From the NCBI RefSeq assembly GCF_009684755.1, contig NZ_BLBC01000004.1:21709-85708 (forward strand): a stretch of 64,000 nt of DNA. The letters run 5' to 3'. Shown here piece by piece: positions 1-8,295 of this stretch; positions within the stretch are counted from its first letter, which is position 1, and the number at the start of each line of letters is the position of its first letter. Origin of the DNA: Capnocytophaga felis. GTDB taxonomy: Bacteria > Bacteroidota > Bacteroidia > Flavobacteriales > Flavobacteriaceae. The notes under the pieces were generated by a model. That model was not told the DNA's origin. It worked only from the letters and a program-made list of their open reading frames with translations, and made no database searches. A program made the translations under genes and the position numbers.

Positions 1-1
1 G

Positions 2-916
2 TTTATATTATCTTCCTGTTCGTCAAGATATTACAAAAACAAGAAAAATCCAAAACGGGTTACTTATCGTGGGCAAAGACCTCCAACAAACGTAATTCCG
101 AAAAAAACAACAACTATTGCCACAAAAAAATATGACAGCTCAGAAGATGATTATCACGAAATTCCTCCTGCAATTCAGGTAACTCCTTCTGTAACACAAA
201 AGTATATTGACGATTATAAAGAAATTGCTATGGTGGAAATGCAACGCTACAAAATTCCGGCAAGTATCACACTGGCTCAAGCAATTTTGGAAAGCGGCTC
301 AGGACAAGGAAAATTGGCACGACACGGAAATAACCACTTCGGAATCAAATGTCATTCATCTTGGCAAGGAAAAACAATGACACACGATGATGATGAAAAA
401 GGAGAATGTTTCCGTCGTTATAAATATGCTTTTGAATCATTTGAAGACCATTCTACTTTTTTGGTAAACCGCAACCGATATGCATTTTTGTTTGAATTAG
501 ACCCCGACGATTACGTAGGGTGGGCTCACGGTTTGAAAAAAGCTGGATACGCCACAGACCCAGGATATGCAAAAAAACTAATTCAACTCATTAAAAAACA
601 TAAATTATATGAGTACGACCAACAGGTATTAAATCCTGACAGCAAGCTTGTTAGCACACCTAAAACAAATACACCTGTGGAAACTTCAAAAGCTGAAGTT
701 CGGGTTGTAAGTACTCCCAAACCTAAAGCAACAGAAGCCCCTAAAACTATTGAAAATCAATCTAAAACAAAATATTATATAGTAAAGGCAGGTGATACAC
801 TTTATAAAATTGCACGAGAACAACAAGTTTCCGTTCAGCAAATTATGAAACTTAATAATTTGAATGAAAAGACAAGTAACGAAATAAAAGTAGGTCAAAA
901 ATTACAATTAAACTAA
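2..916 (+). CDS. Glucosaminidase (GH73) lipoprotein with LysM domain, 5' end cut off
   Basis: Peptidoglycan hydrolase predicted to cleave cell-wall glycan strands at the outer membrane or periplasm. The reading frame is open from base 2, so the gene begins before the window. The first visible residues end in a lipobox (LSSC, cysteine at visible residue 6), so it is a lipoprotein. A glucosaminidase domain of the FlgJ/AtlA kind spans about visible residues 80-200 (motif AQAILESGSGQGKLA with the likely catalytic Glu, then NNHFGIKC). One LysM peptidoglycan-binding module occupies the last 46 residues (YYIVKAGDTLYKIA). A methionine at base 230 would give 228 residues but lose the lipoprotein signal, so I reject it as start. 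It ends 4 bases before prmC and is probably cotranscribed. Confidence 0.88.
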   Translation, partial: FILSSCSSRYYKNKKNPKRVTYRGQRPPTNVIPKKTTTIATKKYDSSEDDYHEIPPAIQVTPSVTQKYIDDYKEIAMVEMQRYKIPASITLAQAILESGSGQGKLARHGNNHFGIKCHSSWQGKTMTHDDDEKGECFRRYKYAFESFEDHSTFLVNRNRYAFLFELDPDDYVGWAHGLKKAGYATDPGYAKKLIQLIKKHKLYEYDQQVLNPDSKLVSTPKTNTPVETSKAEVRVVSTPKPKATEAPKTIENQSKTKYYIVKAGDTLYKIAREQQVSVQQIMKLNNLNEKTSNEIKVGQKLQLN

Positions 917-920
917 TATT

Positions 921-1766
921 TTGAAAATAAAAGACTTAAAAGATTACTTATTTCAAAATCTGGATTTTCTTTACTTAAAGGAGGAAATTCAGGTTTTTTA
1001 TTTTATGCTGTTGGATTTTTACGGAGGATTTTCCAAAACGGACATTCTTCTCAATCCCGAAACGGAATTAGAAAAATCGTTGGAAATAAGCATTTTGAAC
1101 GCTATCAGCGAGCTTAAATCTGAAAAACCTATACAATACATATTGGGTGAAACAGAGTTTTTCTCAAATCGTTTTTTTGTTGATGAAAACGTTTTGATTC
1201 CCAGACAAGAAACGGAAGAATTAGTTGATTGGATTCTTTCCGAAGTTCCTCATAATGAAGCAATAAACATTTTAGACATCGGGTGCGGAAGTGGTTGTAT
1301 TTCTGTTTCTCTTGCCAAAGCCTTACCTAATGCAAATGTTACAGCTTTAGATATTTCGGAAAAAGCCATTTCAATTGCTCAAAAAAATGCAATTGAAAAC
1401 AATACAAAAATTCATTTCATTCAACAAAATATTTTAGCAACGGTTTTTCTTACGGAAAAGTATGATATTATTGTTTCAAACCCTCCTTATGTGCGAGAGC
1501 TTGAGAAAAAAGAAATTCAAAATAACGTGCTAAATTATGAACCTCATTTAGCTTTATTTGTACCAGATGATAATGCGTTGATTTTTTACGAAAAAATTGC
1601 AGAATTAGCAAAAAATTCACTAACTGAAAAAGGGAAACTTTTCTTTGAAATAAATCAATATTTGGGAAATGAAATGATTGAAATGTTAAAGAAGAAAGGG
1701 TTTTCAGAAATAGAATTGCGAAATGATTTGTTACAAAACCCAAGAATGATTAAAGCTATAGTTTAA
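921..1766 (+). CDS. prmC: Peptide chain release factor N5-glutamine methyltransferase
   Basis: Methylates the GGQ glutamine of release factors RF1/RF2 using S-adenosylmethionine, in the cytoplasm. The 281-residue product has the helical N-terminal substrate-binding domain, the SAM-binding motif DIGCGSG at residues 119-125 and the diagnostic catalytic NPPY at 187-190. Length fits the family. The start is TTG at 921: the first in-frame ATG would remove about 28 residues of the conserved N-terminal domain, and TTG lies 4 bases after the preceding stop, which suggests translational coupling. There is no terminator between it and the upstream lipoprotein gene. Confidence 0.93.
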   Translation: MKIKDLKDYLFQNLDFLYLKEEIQVFYFMLLDFYGGFSKTDILLNPETELEKSLEISILNAISELKSEKPIQYILGETEFFSNRFFVDENVLIPRQETEELVDWILSEVPHNEAINILDIGCGSGCISVSLAKALPNANVTALDISEKAISIAQKNAIENNTKIHFIQQNILATVFLTEKYDIIVSNPPYVRELEKKEIQNNVLNYEPHLALFVPDDNALIFYEKIAELAKNSLTEKGKLFFEINQYLGNEMIEMLKKKGFSEIELRNDLLQNPRMIKAIV

Positions 1767-1769
1767 AAG

Positions 1770-1851
1770 TGCCTACGACTGGATTCGAACCAGCACGCCC
1801 TAAAGCACCACCCCCTCAAGATGGCGAGTCTACCAATTTCTCCACGTAGGC
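1770..1851 (-). tRNA. tRNA-Leu (anticodon GAG)
   Basis: On the minus strand an 82-nt cloverleaf: 7-bp acceptor stem GCCTACG/CGTAGGC, long class II variable arm, T-arm with GGTTCGAATCC, anticodon loop TTGAGGG giving GAG. CCA is not encoded. It lies downstream of tRNA-Lys on the same strand, 56 nt away. Confidence 0.95.
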
Positions 1852-1873
1852 ATCAGTAAAACTATGCTAATAC

Positions 1874-1899
1874 AAAAAAAGTTAAGTTCTTCACTTAAC
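1874..1899 (-). terminator. Weak hairpin between tRNA-Lys and tRNA-Leu
   Basis: Read on the minus strand: 7-bp stem GTTAAGT/ACTTAAC with 5-nt loop followed by seven T. All but two pairs are A/T. It would end tRNA-Lys transcription, but no separate promoter for tRNA-Leu is visible, so partial read-through or a processing role is as likely. Confidence 0.4.
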
Positions 1900-1907
1900 C
1901 TTTTCTG

Positions 1908-1980
1908 TGACCTGGCTGGGGCTCGAACCCAGGACCCCAACATTAAAAGTGTTGTGCTCTACCAACTGAGCTACCAAGTC
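1908..1980 (-). tRNA. tRNA-Lys (anticodon TTT)
   Basis: 73-nt cloverleaf on the minus strand: acceptor GACTTGG/CCAGGTC with one G-T wobble, D-arm TAGCTCAGTTGGTAGAGC, anticodon stem CAACA/TGTTG around loop CTTTTAA, T-arm GGGTTCGAGCCC. CCA is not encoded. It is first in a tRNA-Lys/tRNA-Leu unit. Confidence 0.97.
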
Positions 1981-1997
1981 ATCATTCATTTCTTGAA

Positions 1998-2036
1998 TGC
2001 GGGTGCAAATGTATAGCTTTTTTTTTTATTTAGCAA
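1998..2036 (-). promoter_or_regulatory. Promoter of the tRNA-Lys/tRNA-Leu unit
   Basis: Minus strand reads TTG, 20 nt, TACATTTG (2006-2013), then CACCCGCA. It matches the Bacteroidota -33/-7 pattern. The GC-rich CACCCGCA after the -7 box is shared with the tRNA-Tyr and tRNA-Val promoters in this window. Confidence 0.85.
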
Positions 2037-2048
2037 CAAAAAATTAAT

Positions 2049-2056
2049 TATTTTTG
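2049..2056 (+). promoter_or_regulatory. Candidate -7 box for aroK
   Basis: TATTTTTG fits TAnnTTTG and lies 50 nt before the aroK ATG. No clear -33 TTG at the right distance. Confidence 0.5.
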
Positions 2057-2106
2057 CCTCATATTTTTATTTTTTTTTCAAACAACTAAAAAACAAAAAG
2101 TTACAA

Positions 2107-2631
2107 ATGAAAATAATTTTATTAGGTTATATGGGAAGTGGTAAAACCACACTCGGGAAAGCCCTTGCCAAGAAAAAAAACTTCCCTTTTATTGACTTAG
2201 ACAACTATATTGAAGAGAAAGAAGATGCTTCTGTAAAAGAAATTTTTGCAACAAAAGGAGAAATTTATTTCCGCAAGAAAGAAACTTTCTACTTAAATGA
2301 ATTACTTCTTTCTGAAAAGGATTTTGTATTGGCTTTAGGAGGCGGAACTCCTTGTTTTGGAAATAATATGGATTTAATATCCAAAACCACGAAAAACACT
2401 TTCTATTTGAAGTATAATCCTAAATCATTAACCGAACGACTTTCTGTTGAGAAGAATGCTCGTCCGCTGATTTCTCACCTTAAAAACGAAGACTTGGAAG
2501 AGTTTATCCAAAAACATTTATTCGAGCGAAATCCGTACTATTTGCGAGCAAATCACACTATTTCTATGGATAACTTATCTGTAGAAGAAAGTTTAAAAAA
2601 AATAGACAATTTATTAAACTCCGATGAGTAA
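2107..2631 (+). CDS. aroK: Shikimate kinase
   Basis: Phosphorylates shikimate at the 3-hydroxyl with ATP, in the cytoplasmic chorismate (aromatic amino acid) pathway. The 174-residue product has the P-loop GYMGSGKT at residues 7-14, the shikimate-binding DLD pair near residues 31-33, the FRKKE arginine and a GGG motif typical of the second substrate-binding segment, plus a lid arginine (ARPLI). Length is normal for the family. ATG start at 2107. It is monocistronic between the tRNA unit (opposite strand) and a bidirectional terminator shared with the convergent transporter gene. Confidence 0.96.
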   Translation: MKIILLGYMGSGKTTLGKALAKKKNFPFIDLDNYIEEKEDASVKEIFATKGEIYFRKKETFYLNELLLSEKDFVLALGGGTPCFGNNMDLISKTTKNTFYLKYNPKSLTERLSVEKNARPLISHLKNEDLEEFIQKHLFERNPYYLRANHTISMDNLSVEESLKKIDNLLNSDE

Positions 2632-2646
2632 TTTTCACAAAAAAAA

Positions 2647-2678
2647 CTCAAGATATTAATACAATATCTTGAGTTTTT
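2647..2678 (+). terminator. Bidirectional terminator, aroK / transporter
   Basis: Perfect 11-bp stem CTCAAGATATT/AATATCTTGAG with 5-nt loop, flanked by an A-run and a T-run, so it works in both directions for the convergent genes. Confidence 0.9.
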
Positions 2679-2706
2679 GCTATGAAGTTTTATTCCTGAT
2701 AAATTT

Positions 2707-4401
2707 CTACATAAAGAAAACAATCAACAGCTGGGCTATCATAATCCGCATAAAGGTTGTTAACGGATAAACTGCTGCGTAGGTAACCGCCGGAGCGTCA
2801 GAGCCTGTAACATCGTGTGCAAAAGCCAATGCAGGAGGGTCAGTTTGTGAACCCGATAGCAAACCACAAATTTCAAGGAAATTCAGCTTAAAATAAAAAC
2901 GAGCCAATAACGACACTACTATCAAAGGAATAAGCGTAATCATAACTCCCATCAGCATCCAGAAAAGTCCATCACCTTCCGATAGTGTTTTAATGAAATT
3001 CTGTCCTGCTCCCAAACCAACACTTGCAAGGAAAAGTACAATCCCTATTTCACGCACCATTAAGTTAGCACTATGCGATACGTAATGCGTTACTGAAAAA
3101 CGACCTCCGTAACGGCTAATCAAAATCGCTACAATAAGCGGACCACCAGCCAAACCGAGTTTCACAGGCGATGACATTCCAGGTATATATAGCGGAATAG
3201 ACCCCAAAATAACCCCAAGAACGATTCCGAAGAAAAGTTCTGCAATATGAGGATGTTGCAAACGTTTTTTAGAATTTCCAAAAACTTTTTCAATCAGCTT
3301 GATGTGTTCTTCATCTCCCACTACAGTAATGGTATCTCCAAACTGCAATTTTGTGTCTTTTGTAGGAACAAACTCAATACCGGCACGATACACACGACTT
3401 ATGGTAACGCCATATTTCTCCCGAACGTTGATTTCTCCCAATTTTTTGCTGTATGCCTGTTTGTTGGTAACGTTCATTCGGCGTGAAACGATATTGGCTG
3501 CCTCTTGATCAAAGAGAGATAAACTTGCTTTCTTCCCTATTAATGTAGAGAGTCTTTCAAAATCTTTCGGGCTAGCAACCAACAACAAAATATCTTTTTC
3601 ACGAAGAAAAGTATCCTTATCCACCAGCAAAACATTTCCATCTCGATACAATCGGGAAATCACAAAGTCCATTCCCAGTGTTTTTTTGATAATTGCGATA
3701 TGTTTGTCGAACAAAATAGGATTCTCAACACTAACTGCTACCTTATCAACACTTGAATTGTTTTTATTAATTTTCCACTGATTAAGACGTTTTTCGGCAT
3801 CCAAATTCACTTTAAAAATTGATTTTAAAATCATCATAATTAAAATGATACCCAACACCCCAAAAGGATAAGCCACTGCATACCCGTTAGATACATTTGA
3901 AAGTATGCCATCTATGGCTTCCTGTGAAACTCCTCTTGCTATTGAGATATCATCTATTGCTTGCTGAGCCGCACCCAGCCCCGGCGTGTTAGTTACTGCC
4001 CCCGACATAATTCCCACAAGTTCTGCCATACCGGTTCCTGTCAGGTAATGCAATCCCACAACAGTCAGCATACAAGTAAGCACTGATATTACGGCAAGGC
4101 TATTGAGCTTTACCCCTCCTTGTTGGAAAGAAGCAAAAAAACCGGGACCTACTTGCAACCCTATTGTATAAACAAACAAAATTAATCCGAATTCTTTTAT
4201 AAAATGCTGAATGTGCCCATCAACTGTGAAACCAAAATGTGCTGCCGCAATTCCTGCAAAAAGCACACAAGCAATTCCAAATGAAATTCCCCACACCCTC
4301 ACTTTACCCAAAGCTACTCCCAGAGCGATTACTATACTGTAAACAATAACGGTGTAAGCCACATTCTCGTGGTTTGAAAACAGATTTACTATCCAATCCA
4401 T
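2707..4401 (-). CDS. AspT/YidE/YbjL-family transporter with two TrkA-C domains
   Basis: Inner-membrane transporter of unknown substrate, related to aspartate:alanine exchanger AspT and to E. coli YidE/YbjL. The 564-residue product has the duplicated architecture of the family: about five hydrophobic helices in the N-terminal half, two soluble RCK_C (TrkA-C) domains at about residues 200-375, then a second membrane half. The first and second halves carry related motifs (SGAVTNTPGLGAAQ and SGSQTDPPALAFA), as expected of the internal repeat. ATG at 4401 is the only good start. Gene stands alone with its own promoter. Substrate cannot be told from the sequence. Confidence 0.88.
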   Translation of the reverse strand: MDWIVNLFSNHENVAYTVIVYSIVIALGVALGKVRVWGISFGIACVLFAGIAAAHFGFTVDGHIQHFIKEFGLILFVYTIGLQVGPGFFASFQQGGVKLNSLAVISVLTCMLTVVGLHYLTGTGMAELVGIMSGAVTNTPGLGAAQQAIDDISIARGVSQEAIDGILSNVSNGYAVAYPFGVLGIILIMMILKSIFKVNLDAEKRLNQWKINKNNSSVDKVAVSVENPILFDKHIAIIKKTLGMDFVISRLYRDGNVLLVDKDTFLREKDILLLVASPKDFERLSTLIGKKASLSLFDQEAANIVSRRMNVTNKQAYSKKLGEINVREKYGVTISRVYRAGIEFVPTKDTKLQFGDTITVVGDEEHIKLIEKVFGNSKKRLQHPHIAELFFGIVLGVILGSIPLYIPGMSSPVKLGLAGGPLIVAILISRYGGRFSVTHYVSHSANLMVREIGIVLFLASVGLGAGQNFIKTLSEGDGLFWMLMGVMITLIPLIVVSLLARFYFKLNFLEICGLLSGSQTDPPALAFAHDVTGSDAPAVTYAAVYPLTTFMRIMIAQLLIVFFM

Positions 4402-4432
4402 AATGTTAAAATTTTTAAAATTCTTCGAAACG

Positions 4433-4464
4433 CAAAGATAATATTTTTATTTGATTTTAAACAA
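4433..4464 (-). promoter_or_regulatory. Promoter of the YidE-type transporter
   Basis: Minus strand: TTG, 21 nt, TATCTTTG (4433-4440), about 32 nt before the start codon. Confidence 0.65.
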
Positions 4465-4617
4465 TGAAAATTCCTTTTTTTCAATTTCTATTAAACAAAA
4501 TTACCATATTAATAATTATTCTTATTAGAATTATCATTTTGACAATTTTTAATTCATTCACTTTCAAGCGATAATTATTTTTTTTCAAGAAAAGTTTTTA
4601 TTTTAAAAAAATATATG

Positions 4618-4633
4618 TATATTTGCACCCGCA
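4618..4633 (+). promoter_or_regulatory. Promoter core of tRNA-Tyr
   Basis: TATATTTG (4618-4625) followed by CACCCGCA, the same 16-base string as before tRNA-Val at 63851-63866. The -33 region has no clear TTG. Confidence 0.8.
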
Positions 4634-4636
4634 TTT

Positions 4637-4718
<82 letters not shown>

Positions 4719-4725
4719 CAAAAAA

Positions 4726-4758
4726 AGAGATTTTCAATAATTGAAAATCTCTTTTTTT
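4726..4758 (+). terminator. Terminator of tRNA-Tyr
   Basis: Perfect 12-bp stem (4726-4737 with 4741-4752), 3-nt loop, then a T-run. Confidence 0.9.
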
Positions 4759-4784
4759 ATATAGCATTTTTTATAAAAAGTGAT

Positions 4785-4792
4785 TACTTTTG
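4785..4792 (+). promoter_or_regulatory. Promoter -7 box of pyrD
   Basis: TACTTTTG fits TAnnTTTG. It lies after a possible upstream start at 4780, so transcripts begin too late to use that start; this supports ATG 4822. Confidence 0.7.
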
Positions 4793-4821
4793 CAATACAT
4801 TTAAAAATATGTTATAAAGCT

Positions 4822-5838
4822 ATGTACAAACAACTTATCCAGCCCATTCTTTTTTCATTAGATCCCGAAAAAGCACATCACTTGACTTTCTCTTGGCTGA
4901 AATTCATTCATAAAATACCTGGAATTCCTGCAATTATTCGCTCCATATACCAAGTTGAACATCCTTCACTGGAACGAGAAGTTTTCGGGATTAAGTTTAA
5001 AAATCCTGTGGGATTGGCAGCAGGCTTGGACAAAGAAGCCAAATTATACGAAGAATTGTCAAATTTAGGATTTGGTTTCATTGAAATCGGGACAATAACT
5101 CCCAAAGGACAACCAGGAAACCCTAAAAAAAGATTATTCCGACTTAAAGCTGATAAAGCTATTATCAATCGTATGGGCTTTAATAATCAAGGAGTTGAGG
5201 AAGCCATCAAGCGATTGAAAAAAAACAAAAATGTAATTATTGGCGGAAATATCGGAAAAAATAAAATCACTCCCAACGAAGAGGCTGTGAACGATTACAG
5301 CATTTGCTTTGAAAAGCTATTCCCGTATGTAAACTATTTCGTGGTTAATGTTAGCTCGCCTAACACTCCTAATTTGAGAACTTTACAAGAAAAAGAACCT
5401 CTCACGCTTTTGCTCAACACTTTACAAAAATTAAATTCTCAGAAAGAAAAACCAAAACCTATTTTGTTAAAAATAGCTCCCGATTTGACTGACGAGCAAC
5501 TTCTTGATATTATTGATATTGTAAAAGAAACCAAAATAGCAGGTGTAATTGCCACAAACACAACAATTTCACGTGAATGCTTGCAATCACCTGATAGAAA
5601 CGAAAACGGAGGACTAAGCGGAAAACCCTTAACCAAACGTTCTACCGAAGTTATTCGTTTTCTGAGTAAAAAAAGCGGAAAAGCTTTCCCCATCATTGGA
5701 GTTGGAGGTATCCATTCAGTAGAAGATGCTCTTGAAAAATTGGAAGCAGGTGCATCGCTCATTCAGCTCTACACCGGATTTATTTATGAAGGTCCAAAAC
5801 TTATCAAGGATATCAATAAAAAACTCATAAAAATTTAA
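4822..5838 (+). CDS. pyrD: Dihydroorotate dehydrogenase, quinone-dependent (class 2)
   Basis: Oxidises dihydroorotate to orotate in pyrimidine synthesis, passing electrons to quinone at the inner membrane. The 338-residue product has the N-terminal helical membrane-association segment typical of class 2 (residues 1-40), the FMN-binding [11 protein letters not shown] at 61-71, [21 protein letters not shown] at about 84-104 and the catalytic-serine motif [11 protein letters not shown] near 176-186. Length fits PyrD. Start chosen at ATG 4822, because an in-frame ATG at 4780 adds 14 unrelated residues and sits upstream of the -7 promoter box. Followed by a hairpin terminator. Confidence 0.96.
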   Translation: MYKQLIQPILFSLDPEKAHHLTFSWLKFIHKIPGIPAIIRSIYQVEHPSLEREVFGIKFKNPVGLAAGLDKEAKLYEELSNLGFGFIEIGTITPKGQPGNPKKRLFRLKADKAIINRMGFNNQGVEEAIKRLKKNKNVIIGGNIGKNKITPNEEAVNDYSICFEKLFPYVNYFVVNVSSPNTPNLRTLQEKEPLTLLLNTLQKLNSQKEKPKPILLKIAPDLTDEQLLDIIDIVKETKIAGVIATNTTISRECLQSPDRNENGGLSGKPLTKRSTEVIRFLSKKSGKAFPIIGVGGIHSVEDALEKLEAGASLIQLYTGFIYEGPKLIKDINKKLIKI

Positions 5839-5861
5839 AATAATCTCGCTTAAAAAAAATT

Positions 5862-5905
5862 CAAAAACTTTGGTAAGACTACAAAACTTGCCAAAGTATT
5901 TTTAT
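5862..5905 (+). terminator. Terminator of pyrD
   Basis: 11-bp stem (5867-5877 with 5887-5897, one G-T wobble), 9-nt loop, then a T-rich stretch. The 3' arm contains the -33 TTG of the next promoter. Confidence 0.75.
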
Positions 5906-5917
5906 TTCTTAGCTTTG
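5888..5917 (+). promoter_or_regulatory. Promoter of the ABC-F / ykgJ-like / xerD operon
   Basis: TTG (5888-5890), 19 nt, TAGCTTTG (5910-5917); 31 nt before the ATG at 5949. Confidence 0.85.
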
Positions 5918-5948
5918 CAACACTTTTTTCAATCTTTCAGTTACAAAA

Positions 5949-7823
5949 ATGAATTTATTATCCGTAGAAAATATATCGAAATCATTTGGGGAACGTGTTT
6001 TGTTCCAAAATATTTCTTTTGGCATTAATAAAGACCAAAAAATTGCATTTGTTGCCAAAAATGGAACAGGGAAAACCACTCTTTTGAACATTATTGCAGG
6101 CAAAGACCAGCCTGACAGCGGAAAAGTAGTGTCCAGAAATGGTATTCATATTGCTTTTTTATCTCAAAATCCCGAATTTAACGAAGATTTAACCATCGAA
6201 CAGACCATTTTTTCAGTTGAAAATCCTATTCTGAAAGTCATTCAAGAATATGAACACGCTTTACAAAACCCTGAAAACGAAACTGCTTACCAAAAAGCTT
6301 TTGAGAAAATGGAGTTGCACAATGCGTGGGATTTTGAAACACAGTACAAACAAATTCTTTCCCGATTAAAACTTGACAATCTGCAATTAAAAATAAAAAA
6401 TCTTTCGGGAGGACAAAAAAAACGATTGGCTCTGGCAAACGTTCTCATAAGTAAACCTGATTTATTGATTTTAGACGAGCCTACTAACCATCTTGATTTA
6501 GAGATGATTGAATGGTTAGAACAATTCTTTGCCAAAGAAAACATTACCTTATTTTTAGTTACACACGACCGTTACTTTTTAGAGAGAGTTTGTAATGAAA
6601 TCATAGAGTTAGACAACGGTGAACTATTCTCTTATAAAGGAAATTATTCGTATTTTTTGGAAAAGAAAGAACAACGATTAGCACAAGAACAAGCAAGCGT
6701 AGAAAAAGCCAAAAACTTATATGTTAAGGAATTAGACTGGATGAGACGCCAACCCAAAGCCCGAACTACCAAATCAAAATCTCGCATTGATGATTTCTAT
6801 ATAATTAAAGAACAGGCTCATAAACGCAGAAAGGAACACACAGTTCAGTTGGAAATTAATATGGAGCGTTTGGGAAGCAAAATTGTGGAATTTCATAATG
6901 TGAGTAAAAAGTTTGATGAACTTTTGATTCTCAACAAGTTTGATTACAATTTTATCCGTGGTGAACGGATTGGCATTATTGGCAAAAATGGCACAGGAAA
7001 GTCCACTTTTTTGAATCTTTTAACCCAAAAAGTACAGCCTGATAGCGGAAAAATCATTATTGGCGATACAATAAAGTTCGGATATTACACACAAGCCGGC
7101 ATAGAAGTCAAAGAAGGACAGAAAGTTATCGAAGTAATTCAAAAATATGGTGAATATATTCCTTTACTTAAAGGAAGAACGCTTTCTGCAGCTCAATTAT
7201 TGGAACGTTTTTTATTCGACCGCAAAAAACAATATGATTATGTTGAAAAACTCAGCGGAGGCGAGCTAAAAAGGTTGTATTTGTGTACAATTTTGATTCA
7301 GAATCCGAATTTTTTGATTTTGGACGAGCCTACTAATGATTTGGACATCGTAACGCTGAATGTTTTAGAAAATTTCTTGTTGGATTACCCGGGTTGCCTT
7401 GTGGTAGTTTCCCACGACCGTTATTTTATGGATAAAATCGTTGACCATTTGTTCGTTTTTCGAGGAAATGCCGTAATTGAAGATTTTCCCGGAAATTATA
7501 CGGATTTCCGTGTGTATGAGGAAAGTACACCGCCTGCGGAAGAAACCACAGAAAAAAAAGAAACCGTTAAAAATACGTGGCGAAAAGATGGTTTGAAAGG
7601 ACTTTCTTTCAACGAACAGAAAGAATTTAATCGTTTAGAAAAGGAAATTCCTTCTTTGGAAGAGAAAAAATCGAAGATTGAGGAATTATTTTCAAATGAA
7701 AACCTTTCAAATGATGAAATTCATCAAAAATCAGCTGAATTAGAACAAATAATCAACGAATTAAATCAAAAAACGGAACGTTGGTTTGAACTTTCGATAA
7801 AAATGGAGGAAAATGGAGATTAA
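5949..7823 (+). CDS. ABC-F family ATPase (Uup-like)
   Basis: Soluble twin-ATPase protein of the ABC-F family, which acts on ribosomes or in DNA-repair-related roles, not in transport (no membrane helices). The 624-residue product has two ABC domains: first with AKNGTGKT (36-43), LSGGQKKR, ILDEPTNHLD; second with GKNGTGKS, LSGGELKR, ILDEPTNDLD. Between them is the charged linker (about residues 230-305), and after the second is a C-terminal coiled coil (about 545-615) as in Uup. The first Walker A begins with Ala in place of the usual Gly. The 3' end overlaps the next gene by 11 bases, so this is the first gene of a three-gene operon. Confidence 0.9.
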   Translation: MNLLSVENISKSFGERVLFQNISFGINKDQKIAFVAKNGTGKTTLLNIIAGKDQPDSGKVVSRNGIHIAFLSQNPEFNEDLTIEQTIFSVENPILKVIQEYEHALQNPENETAYQKAFEKMELHNAWDFETQYKQILSRLKLDNLQLKIKNLSGGQKKRLALANVLISKPDLLILDEPTNHLDLEMIEWLEQFFAKENITLFLVTHDRYFLERVCNEIIELDNGELFSYKGNYSYFLEKKEQRLAQEQASVEKAKNLYVKELDWMRRQPKARTTKSKSRIDDFYIIKEQAHKRRKEHTVQLEINMERLGSKIVEFHNVSKKFDELLILNKFDYNFIRGERIGIIGKNGTGKSTFLNLLTQKVQPDSGKIIIGDTIKFGYYTQAGIEVKEGQKVIEVIQKYGEYIPLLKGRTLSAAQLLERFLFDRKKQYDYVEKLSGGELKRLYLCTILIQNPNFLILDEPTNDLDIVTLNVLENFLLDYPGCLVVVSHDRYFMDKIVDHLFVFRGNAVIEDFPGNYTDFRVYEESTPPAEETTEKKETVKNTWRKDGLKGLSFNEQKEFNRLEKEIPSLEEKKSKIEELFSNENLSNDEIHQKSAELEQIINELNQKTERWFELSIKMEENGD

Positions 7824-8295
7824 TACAATACAAAAACTTGCAAAAGAGAAGAAAGATGAAAATCAACGCTTCTTTACCAAACTAAAAAAGAAACCTCCGA
7901 AAAATCTTGATTATACGGTACAGGAAATTCACAATGAAATTACGGAAGAAACTAATTGTTTAAGCTGTGCAAATTGTTGTAAAACTACCGGACCTCTACT
8001 TACAAACATTGATATTGAACGTATTTCCAAACACTTACGGATAAAGCCCTCGGATTTTATCACCAAATATTTAAAAATTGACGAGGAAAATGATTATATT
8101 TTTCAGTTGATGCCCTGCCCTTTTTTGGCTTCGGATAATTATTGTTTAATCTACGACGTTCGCCCAAAAGCTTGTCGCGAATATCCGCATACTGACCGAA
8201 AAAAAATCTATCAAATTGCAAATTTAACTATAAAAAATACCGAAATTTGCCCTATAGCCTACAAAGTTGTAGAAAAAATGAAAGAAAAACTATGA
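7813..8295 (+). CDS. YkgJ-family cysteine-rich protein (putative metal-cluster binding)
   Basis: 160-residue protein of the YkgJ (zinc/iron-chelating) family; molecular role unknown. It shows the family's eight-cysteine pattern: C49, C52, C55, C56, then PCPFL (C102), C111, the RPxxCREYP block (C121) and C146, a layout suggesting an Fe-S or Zn site. It overlaps the ABC-F gene by 11 bases at its start, and its TGA overlaps the ATG of xerD (ATGA), so it is translationally coupled on both sides. The order ABC-F / YkgJ / xerD has no obvious functional logic. Confidence 0.85.
   Translation: MEINTIQKLAKEKKDENQRFFTKLKKKPPKNLDYTVQEIHNEITEETNCLSCANCCKTTGPLLTNIDIERISKHLRIKPSDFITKYLKIDEENDYIFQLMPCPFLASDNYCLIYDVRPKACREYPHTDRKKIYQIANLTIKNTEICPIAYKVVEKMKEKL

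Noticed and set aside
4780..4821. Extended N-terminus of pyrD
   Set aside because: Begins upstream of the -7 box and adds unrelated residues.
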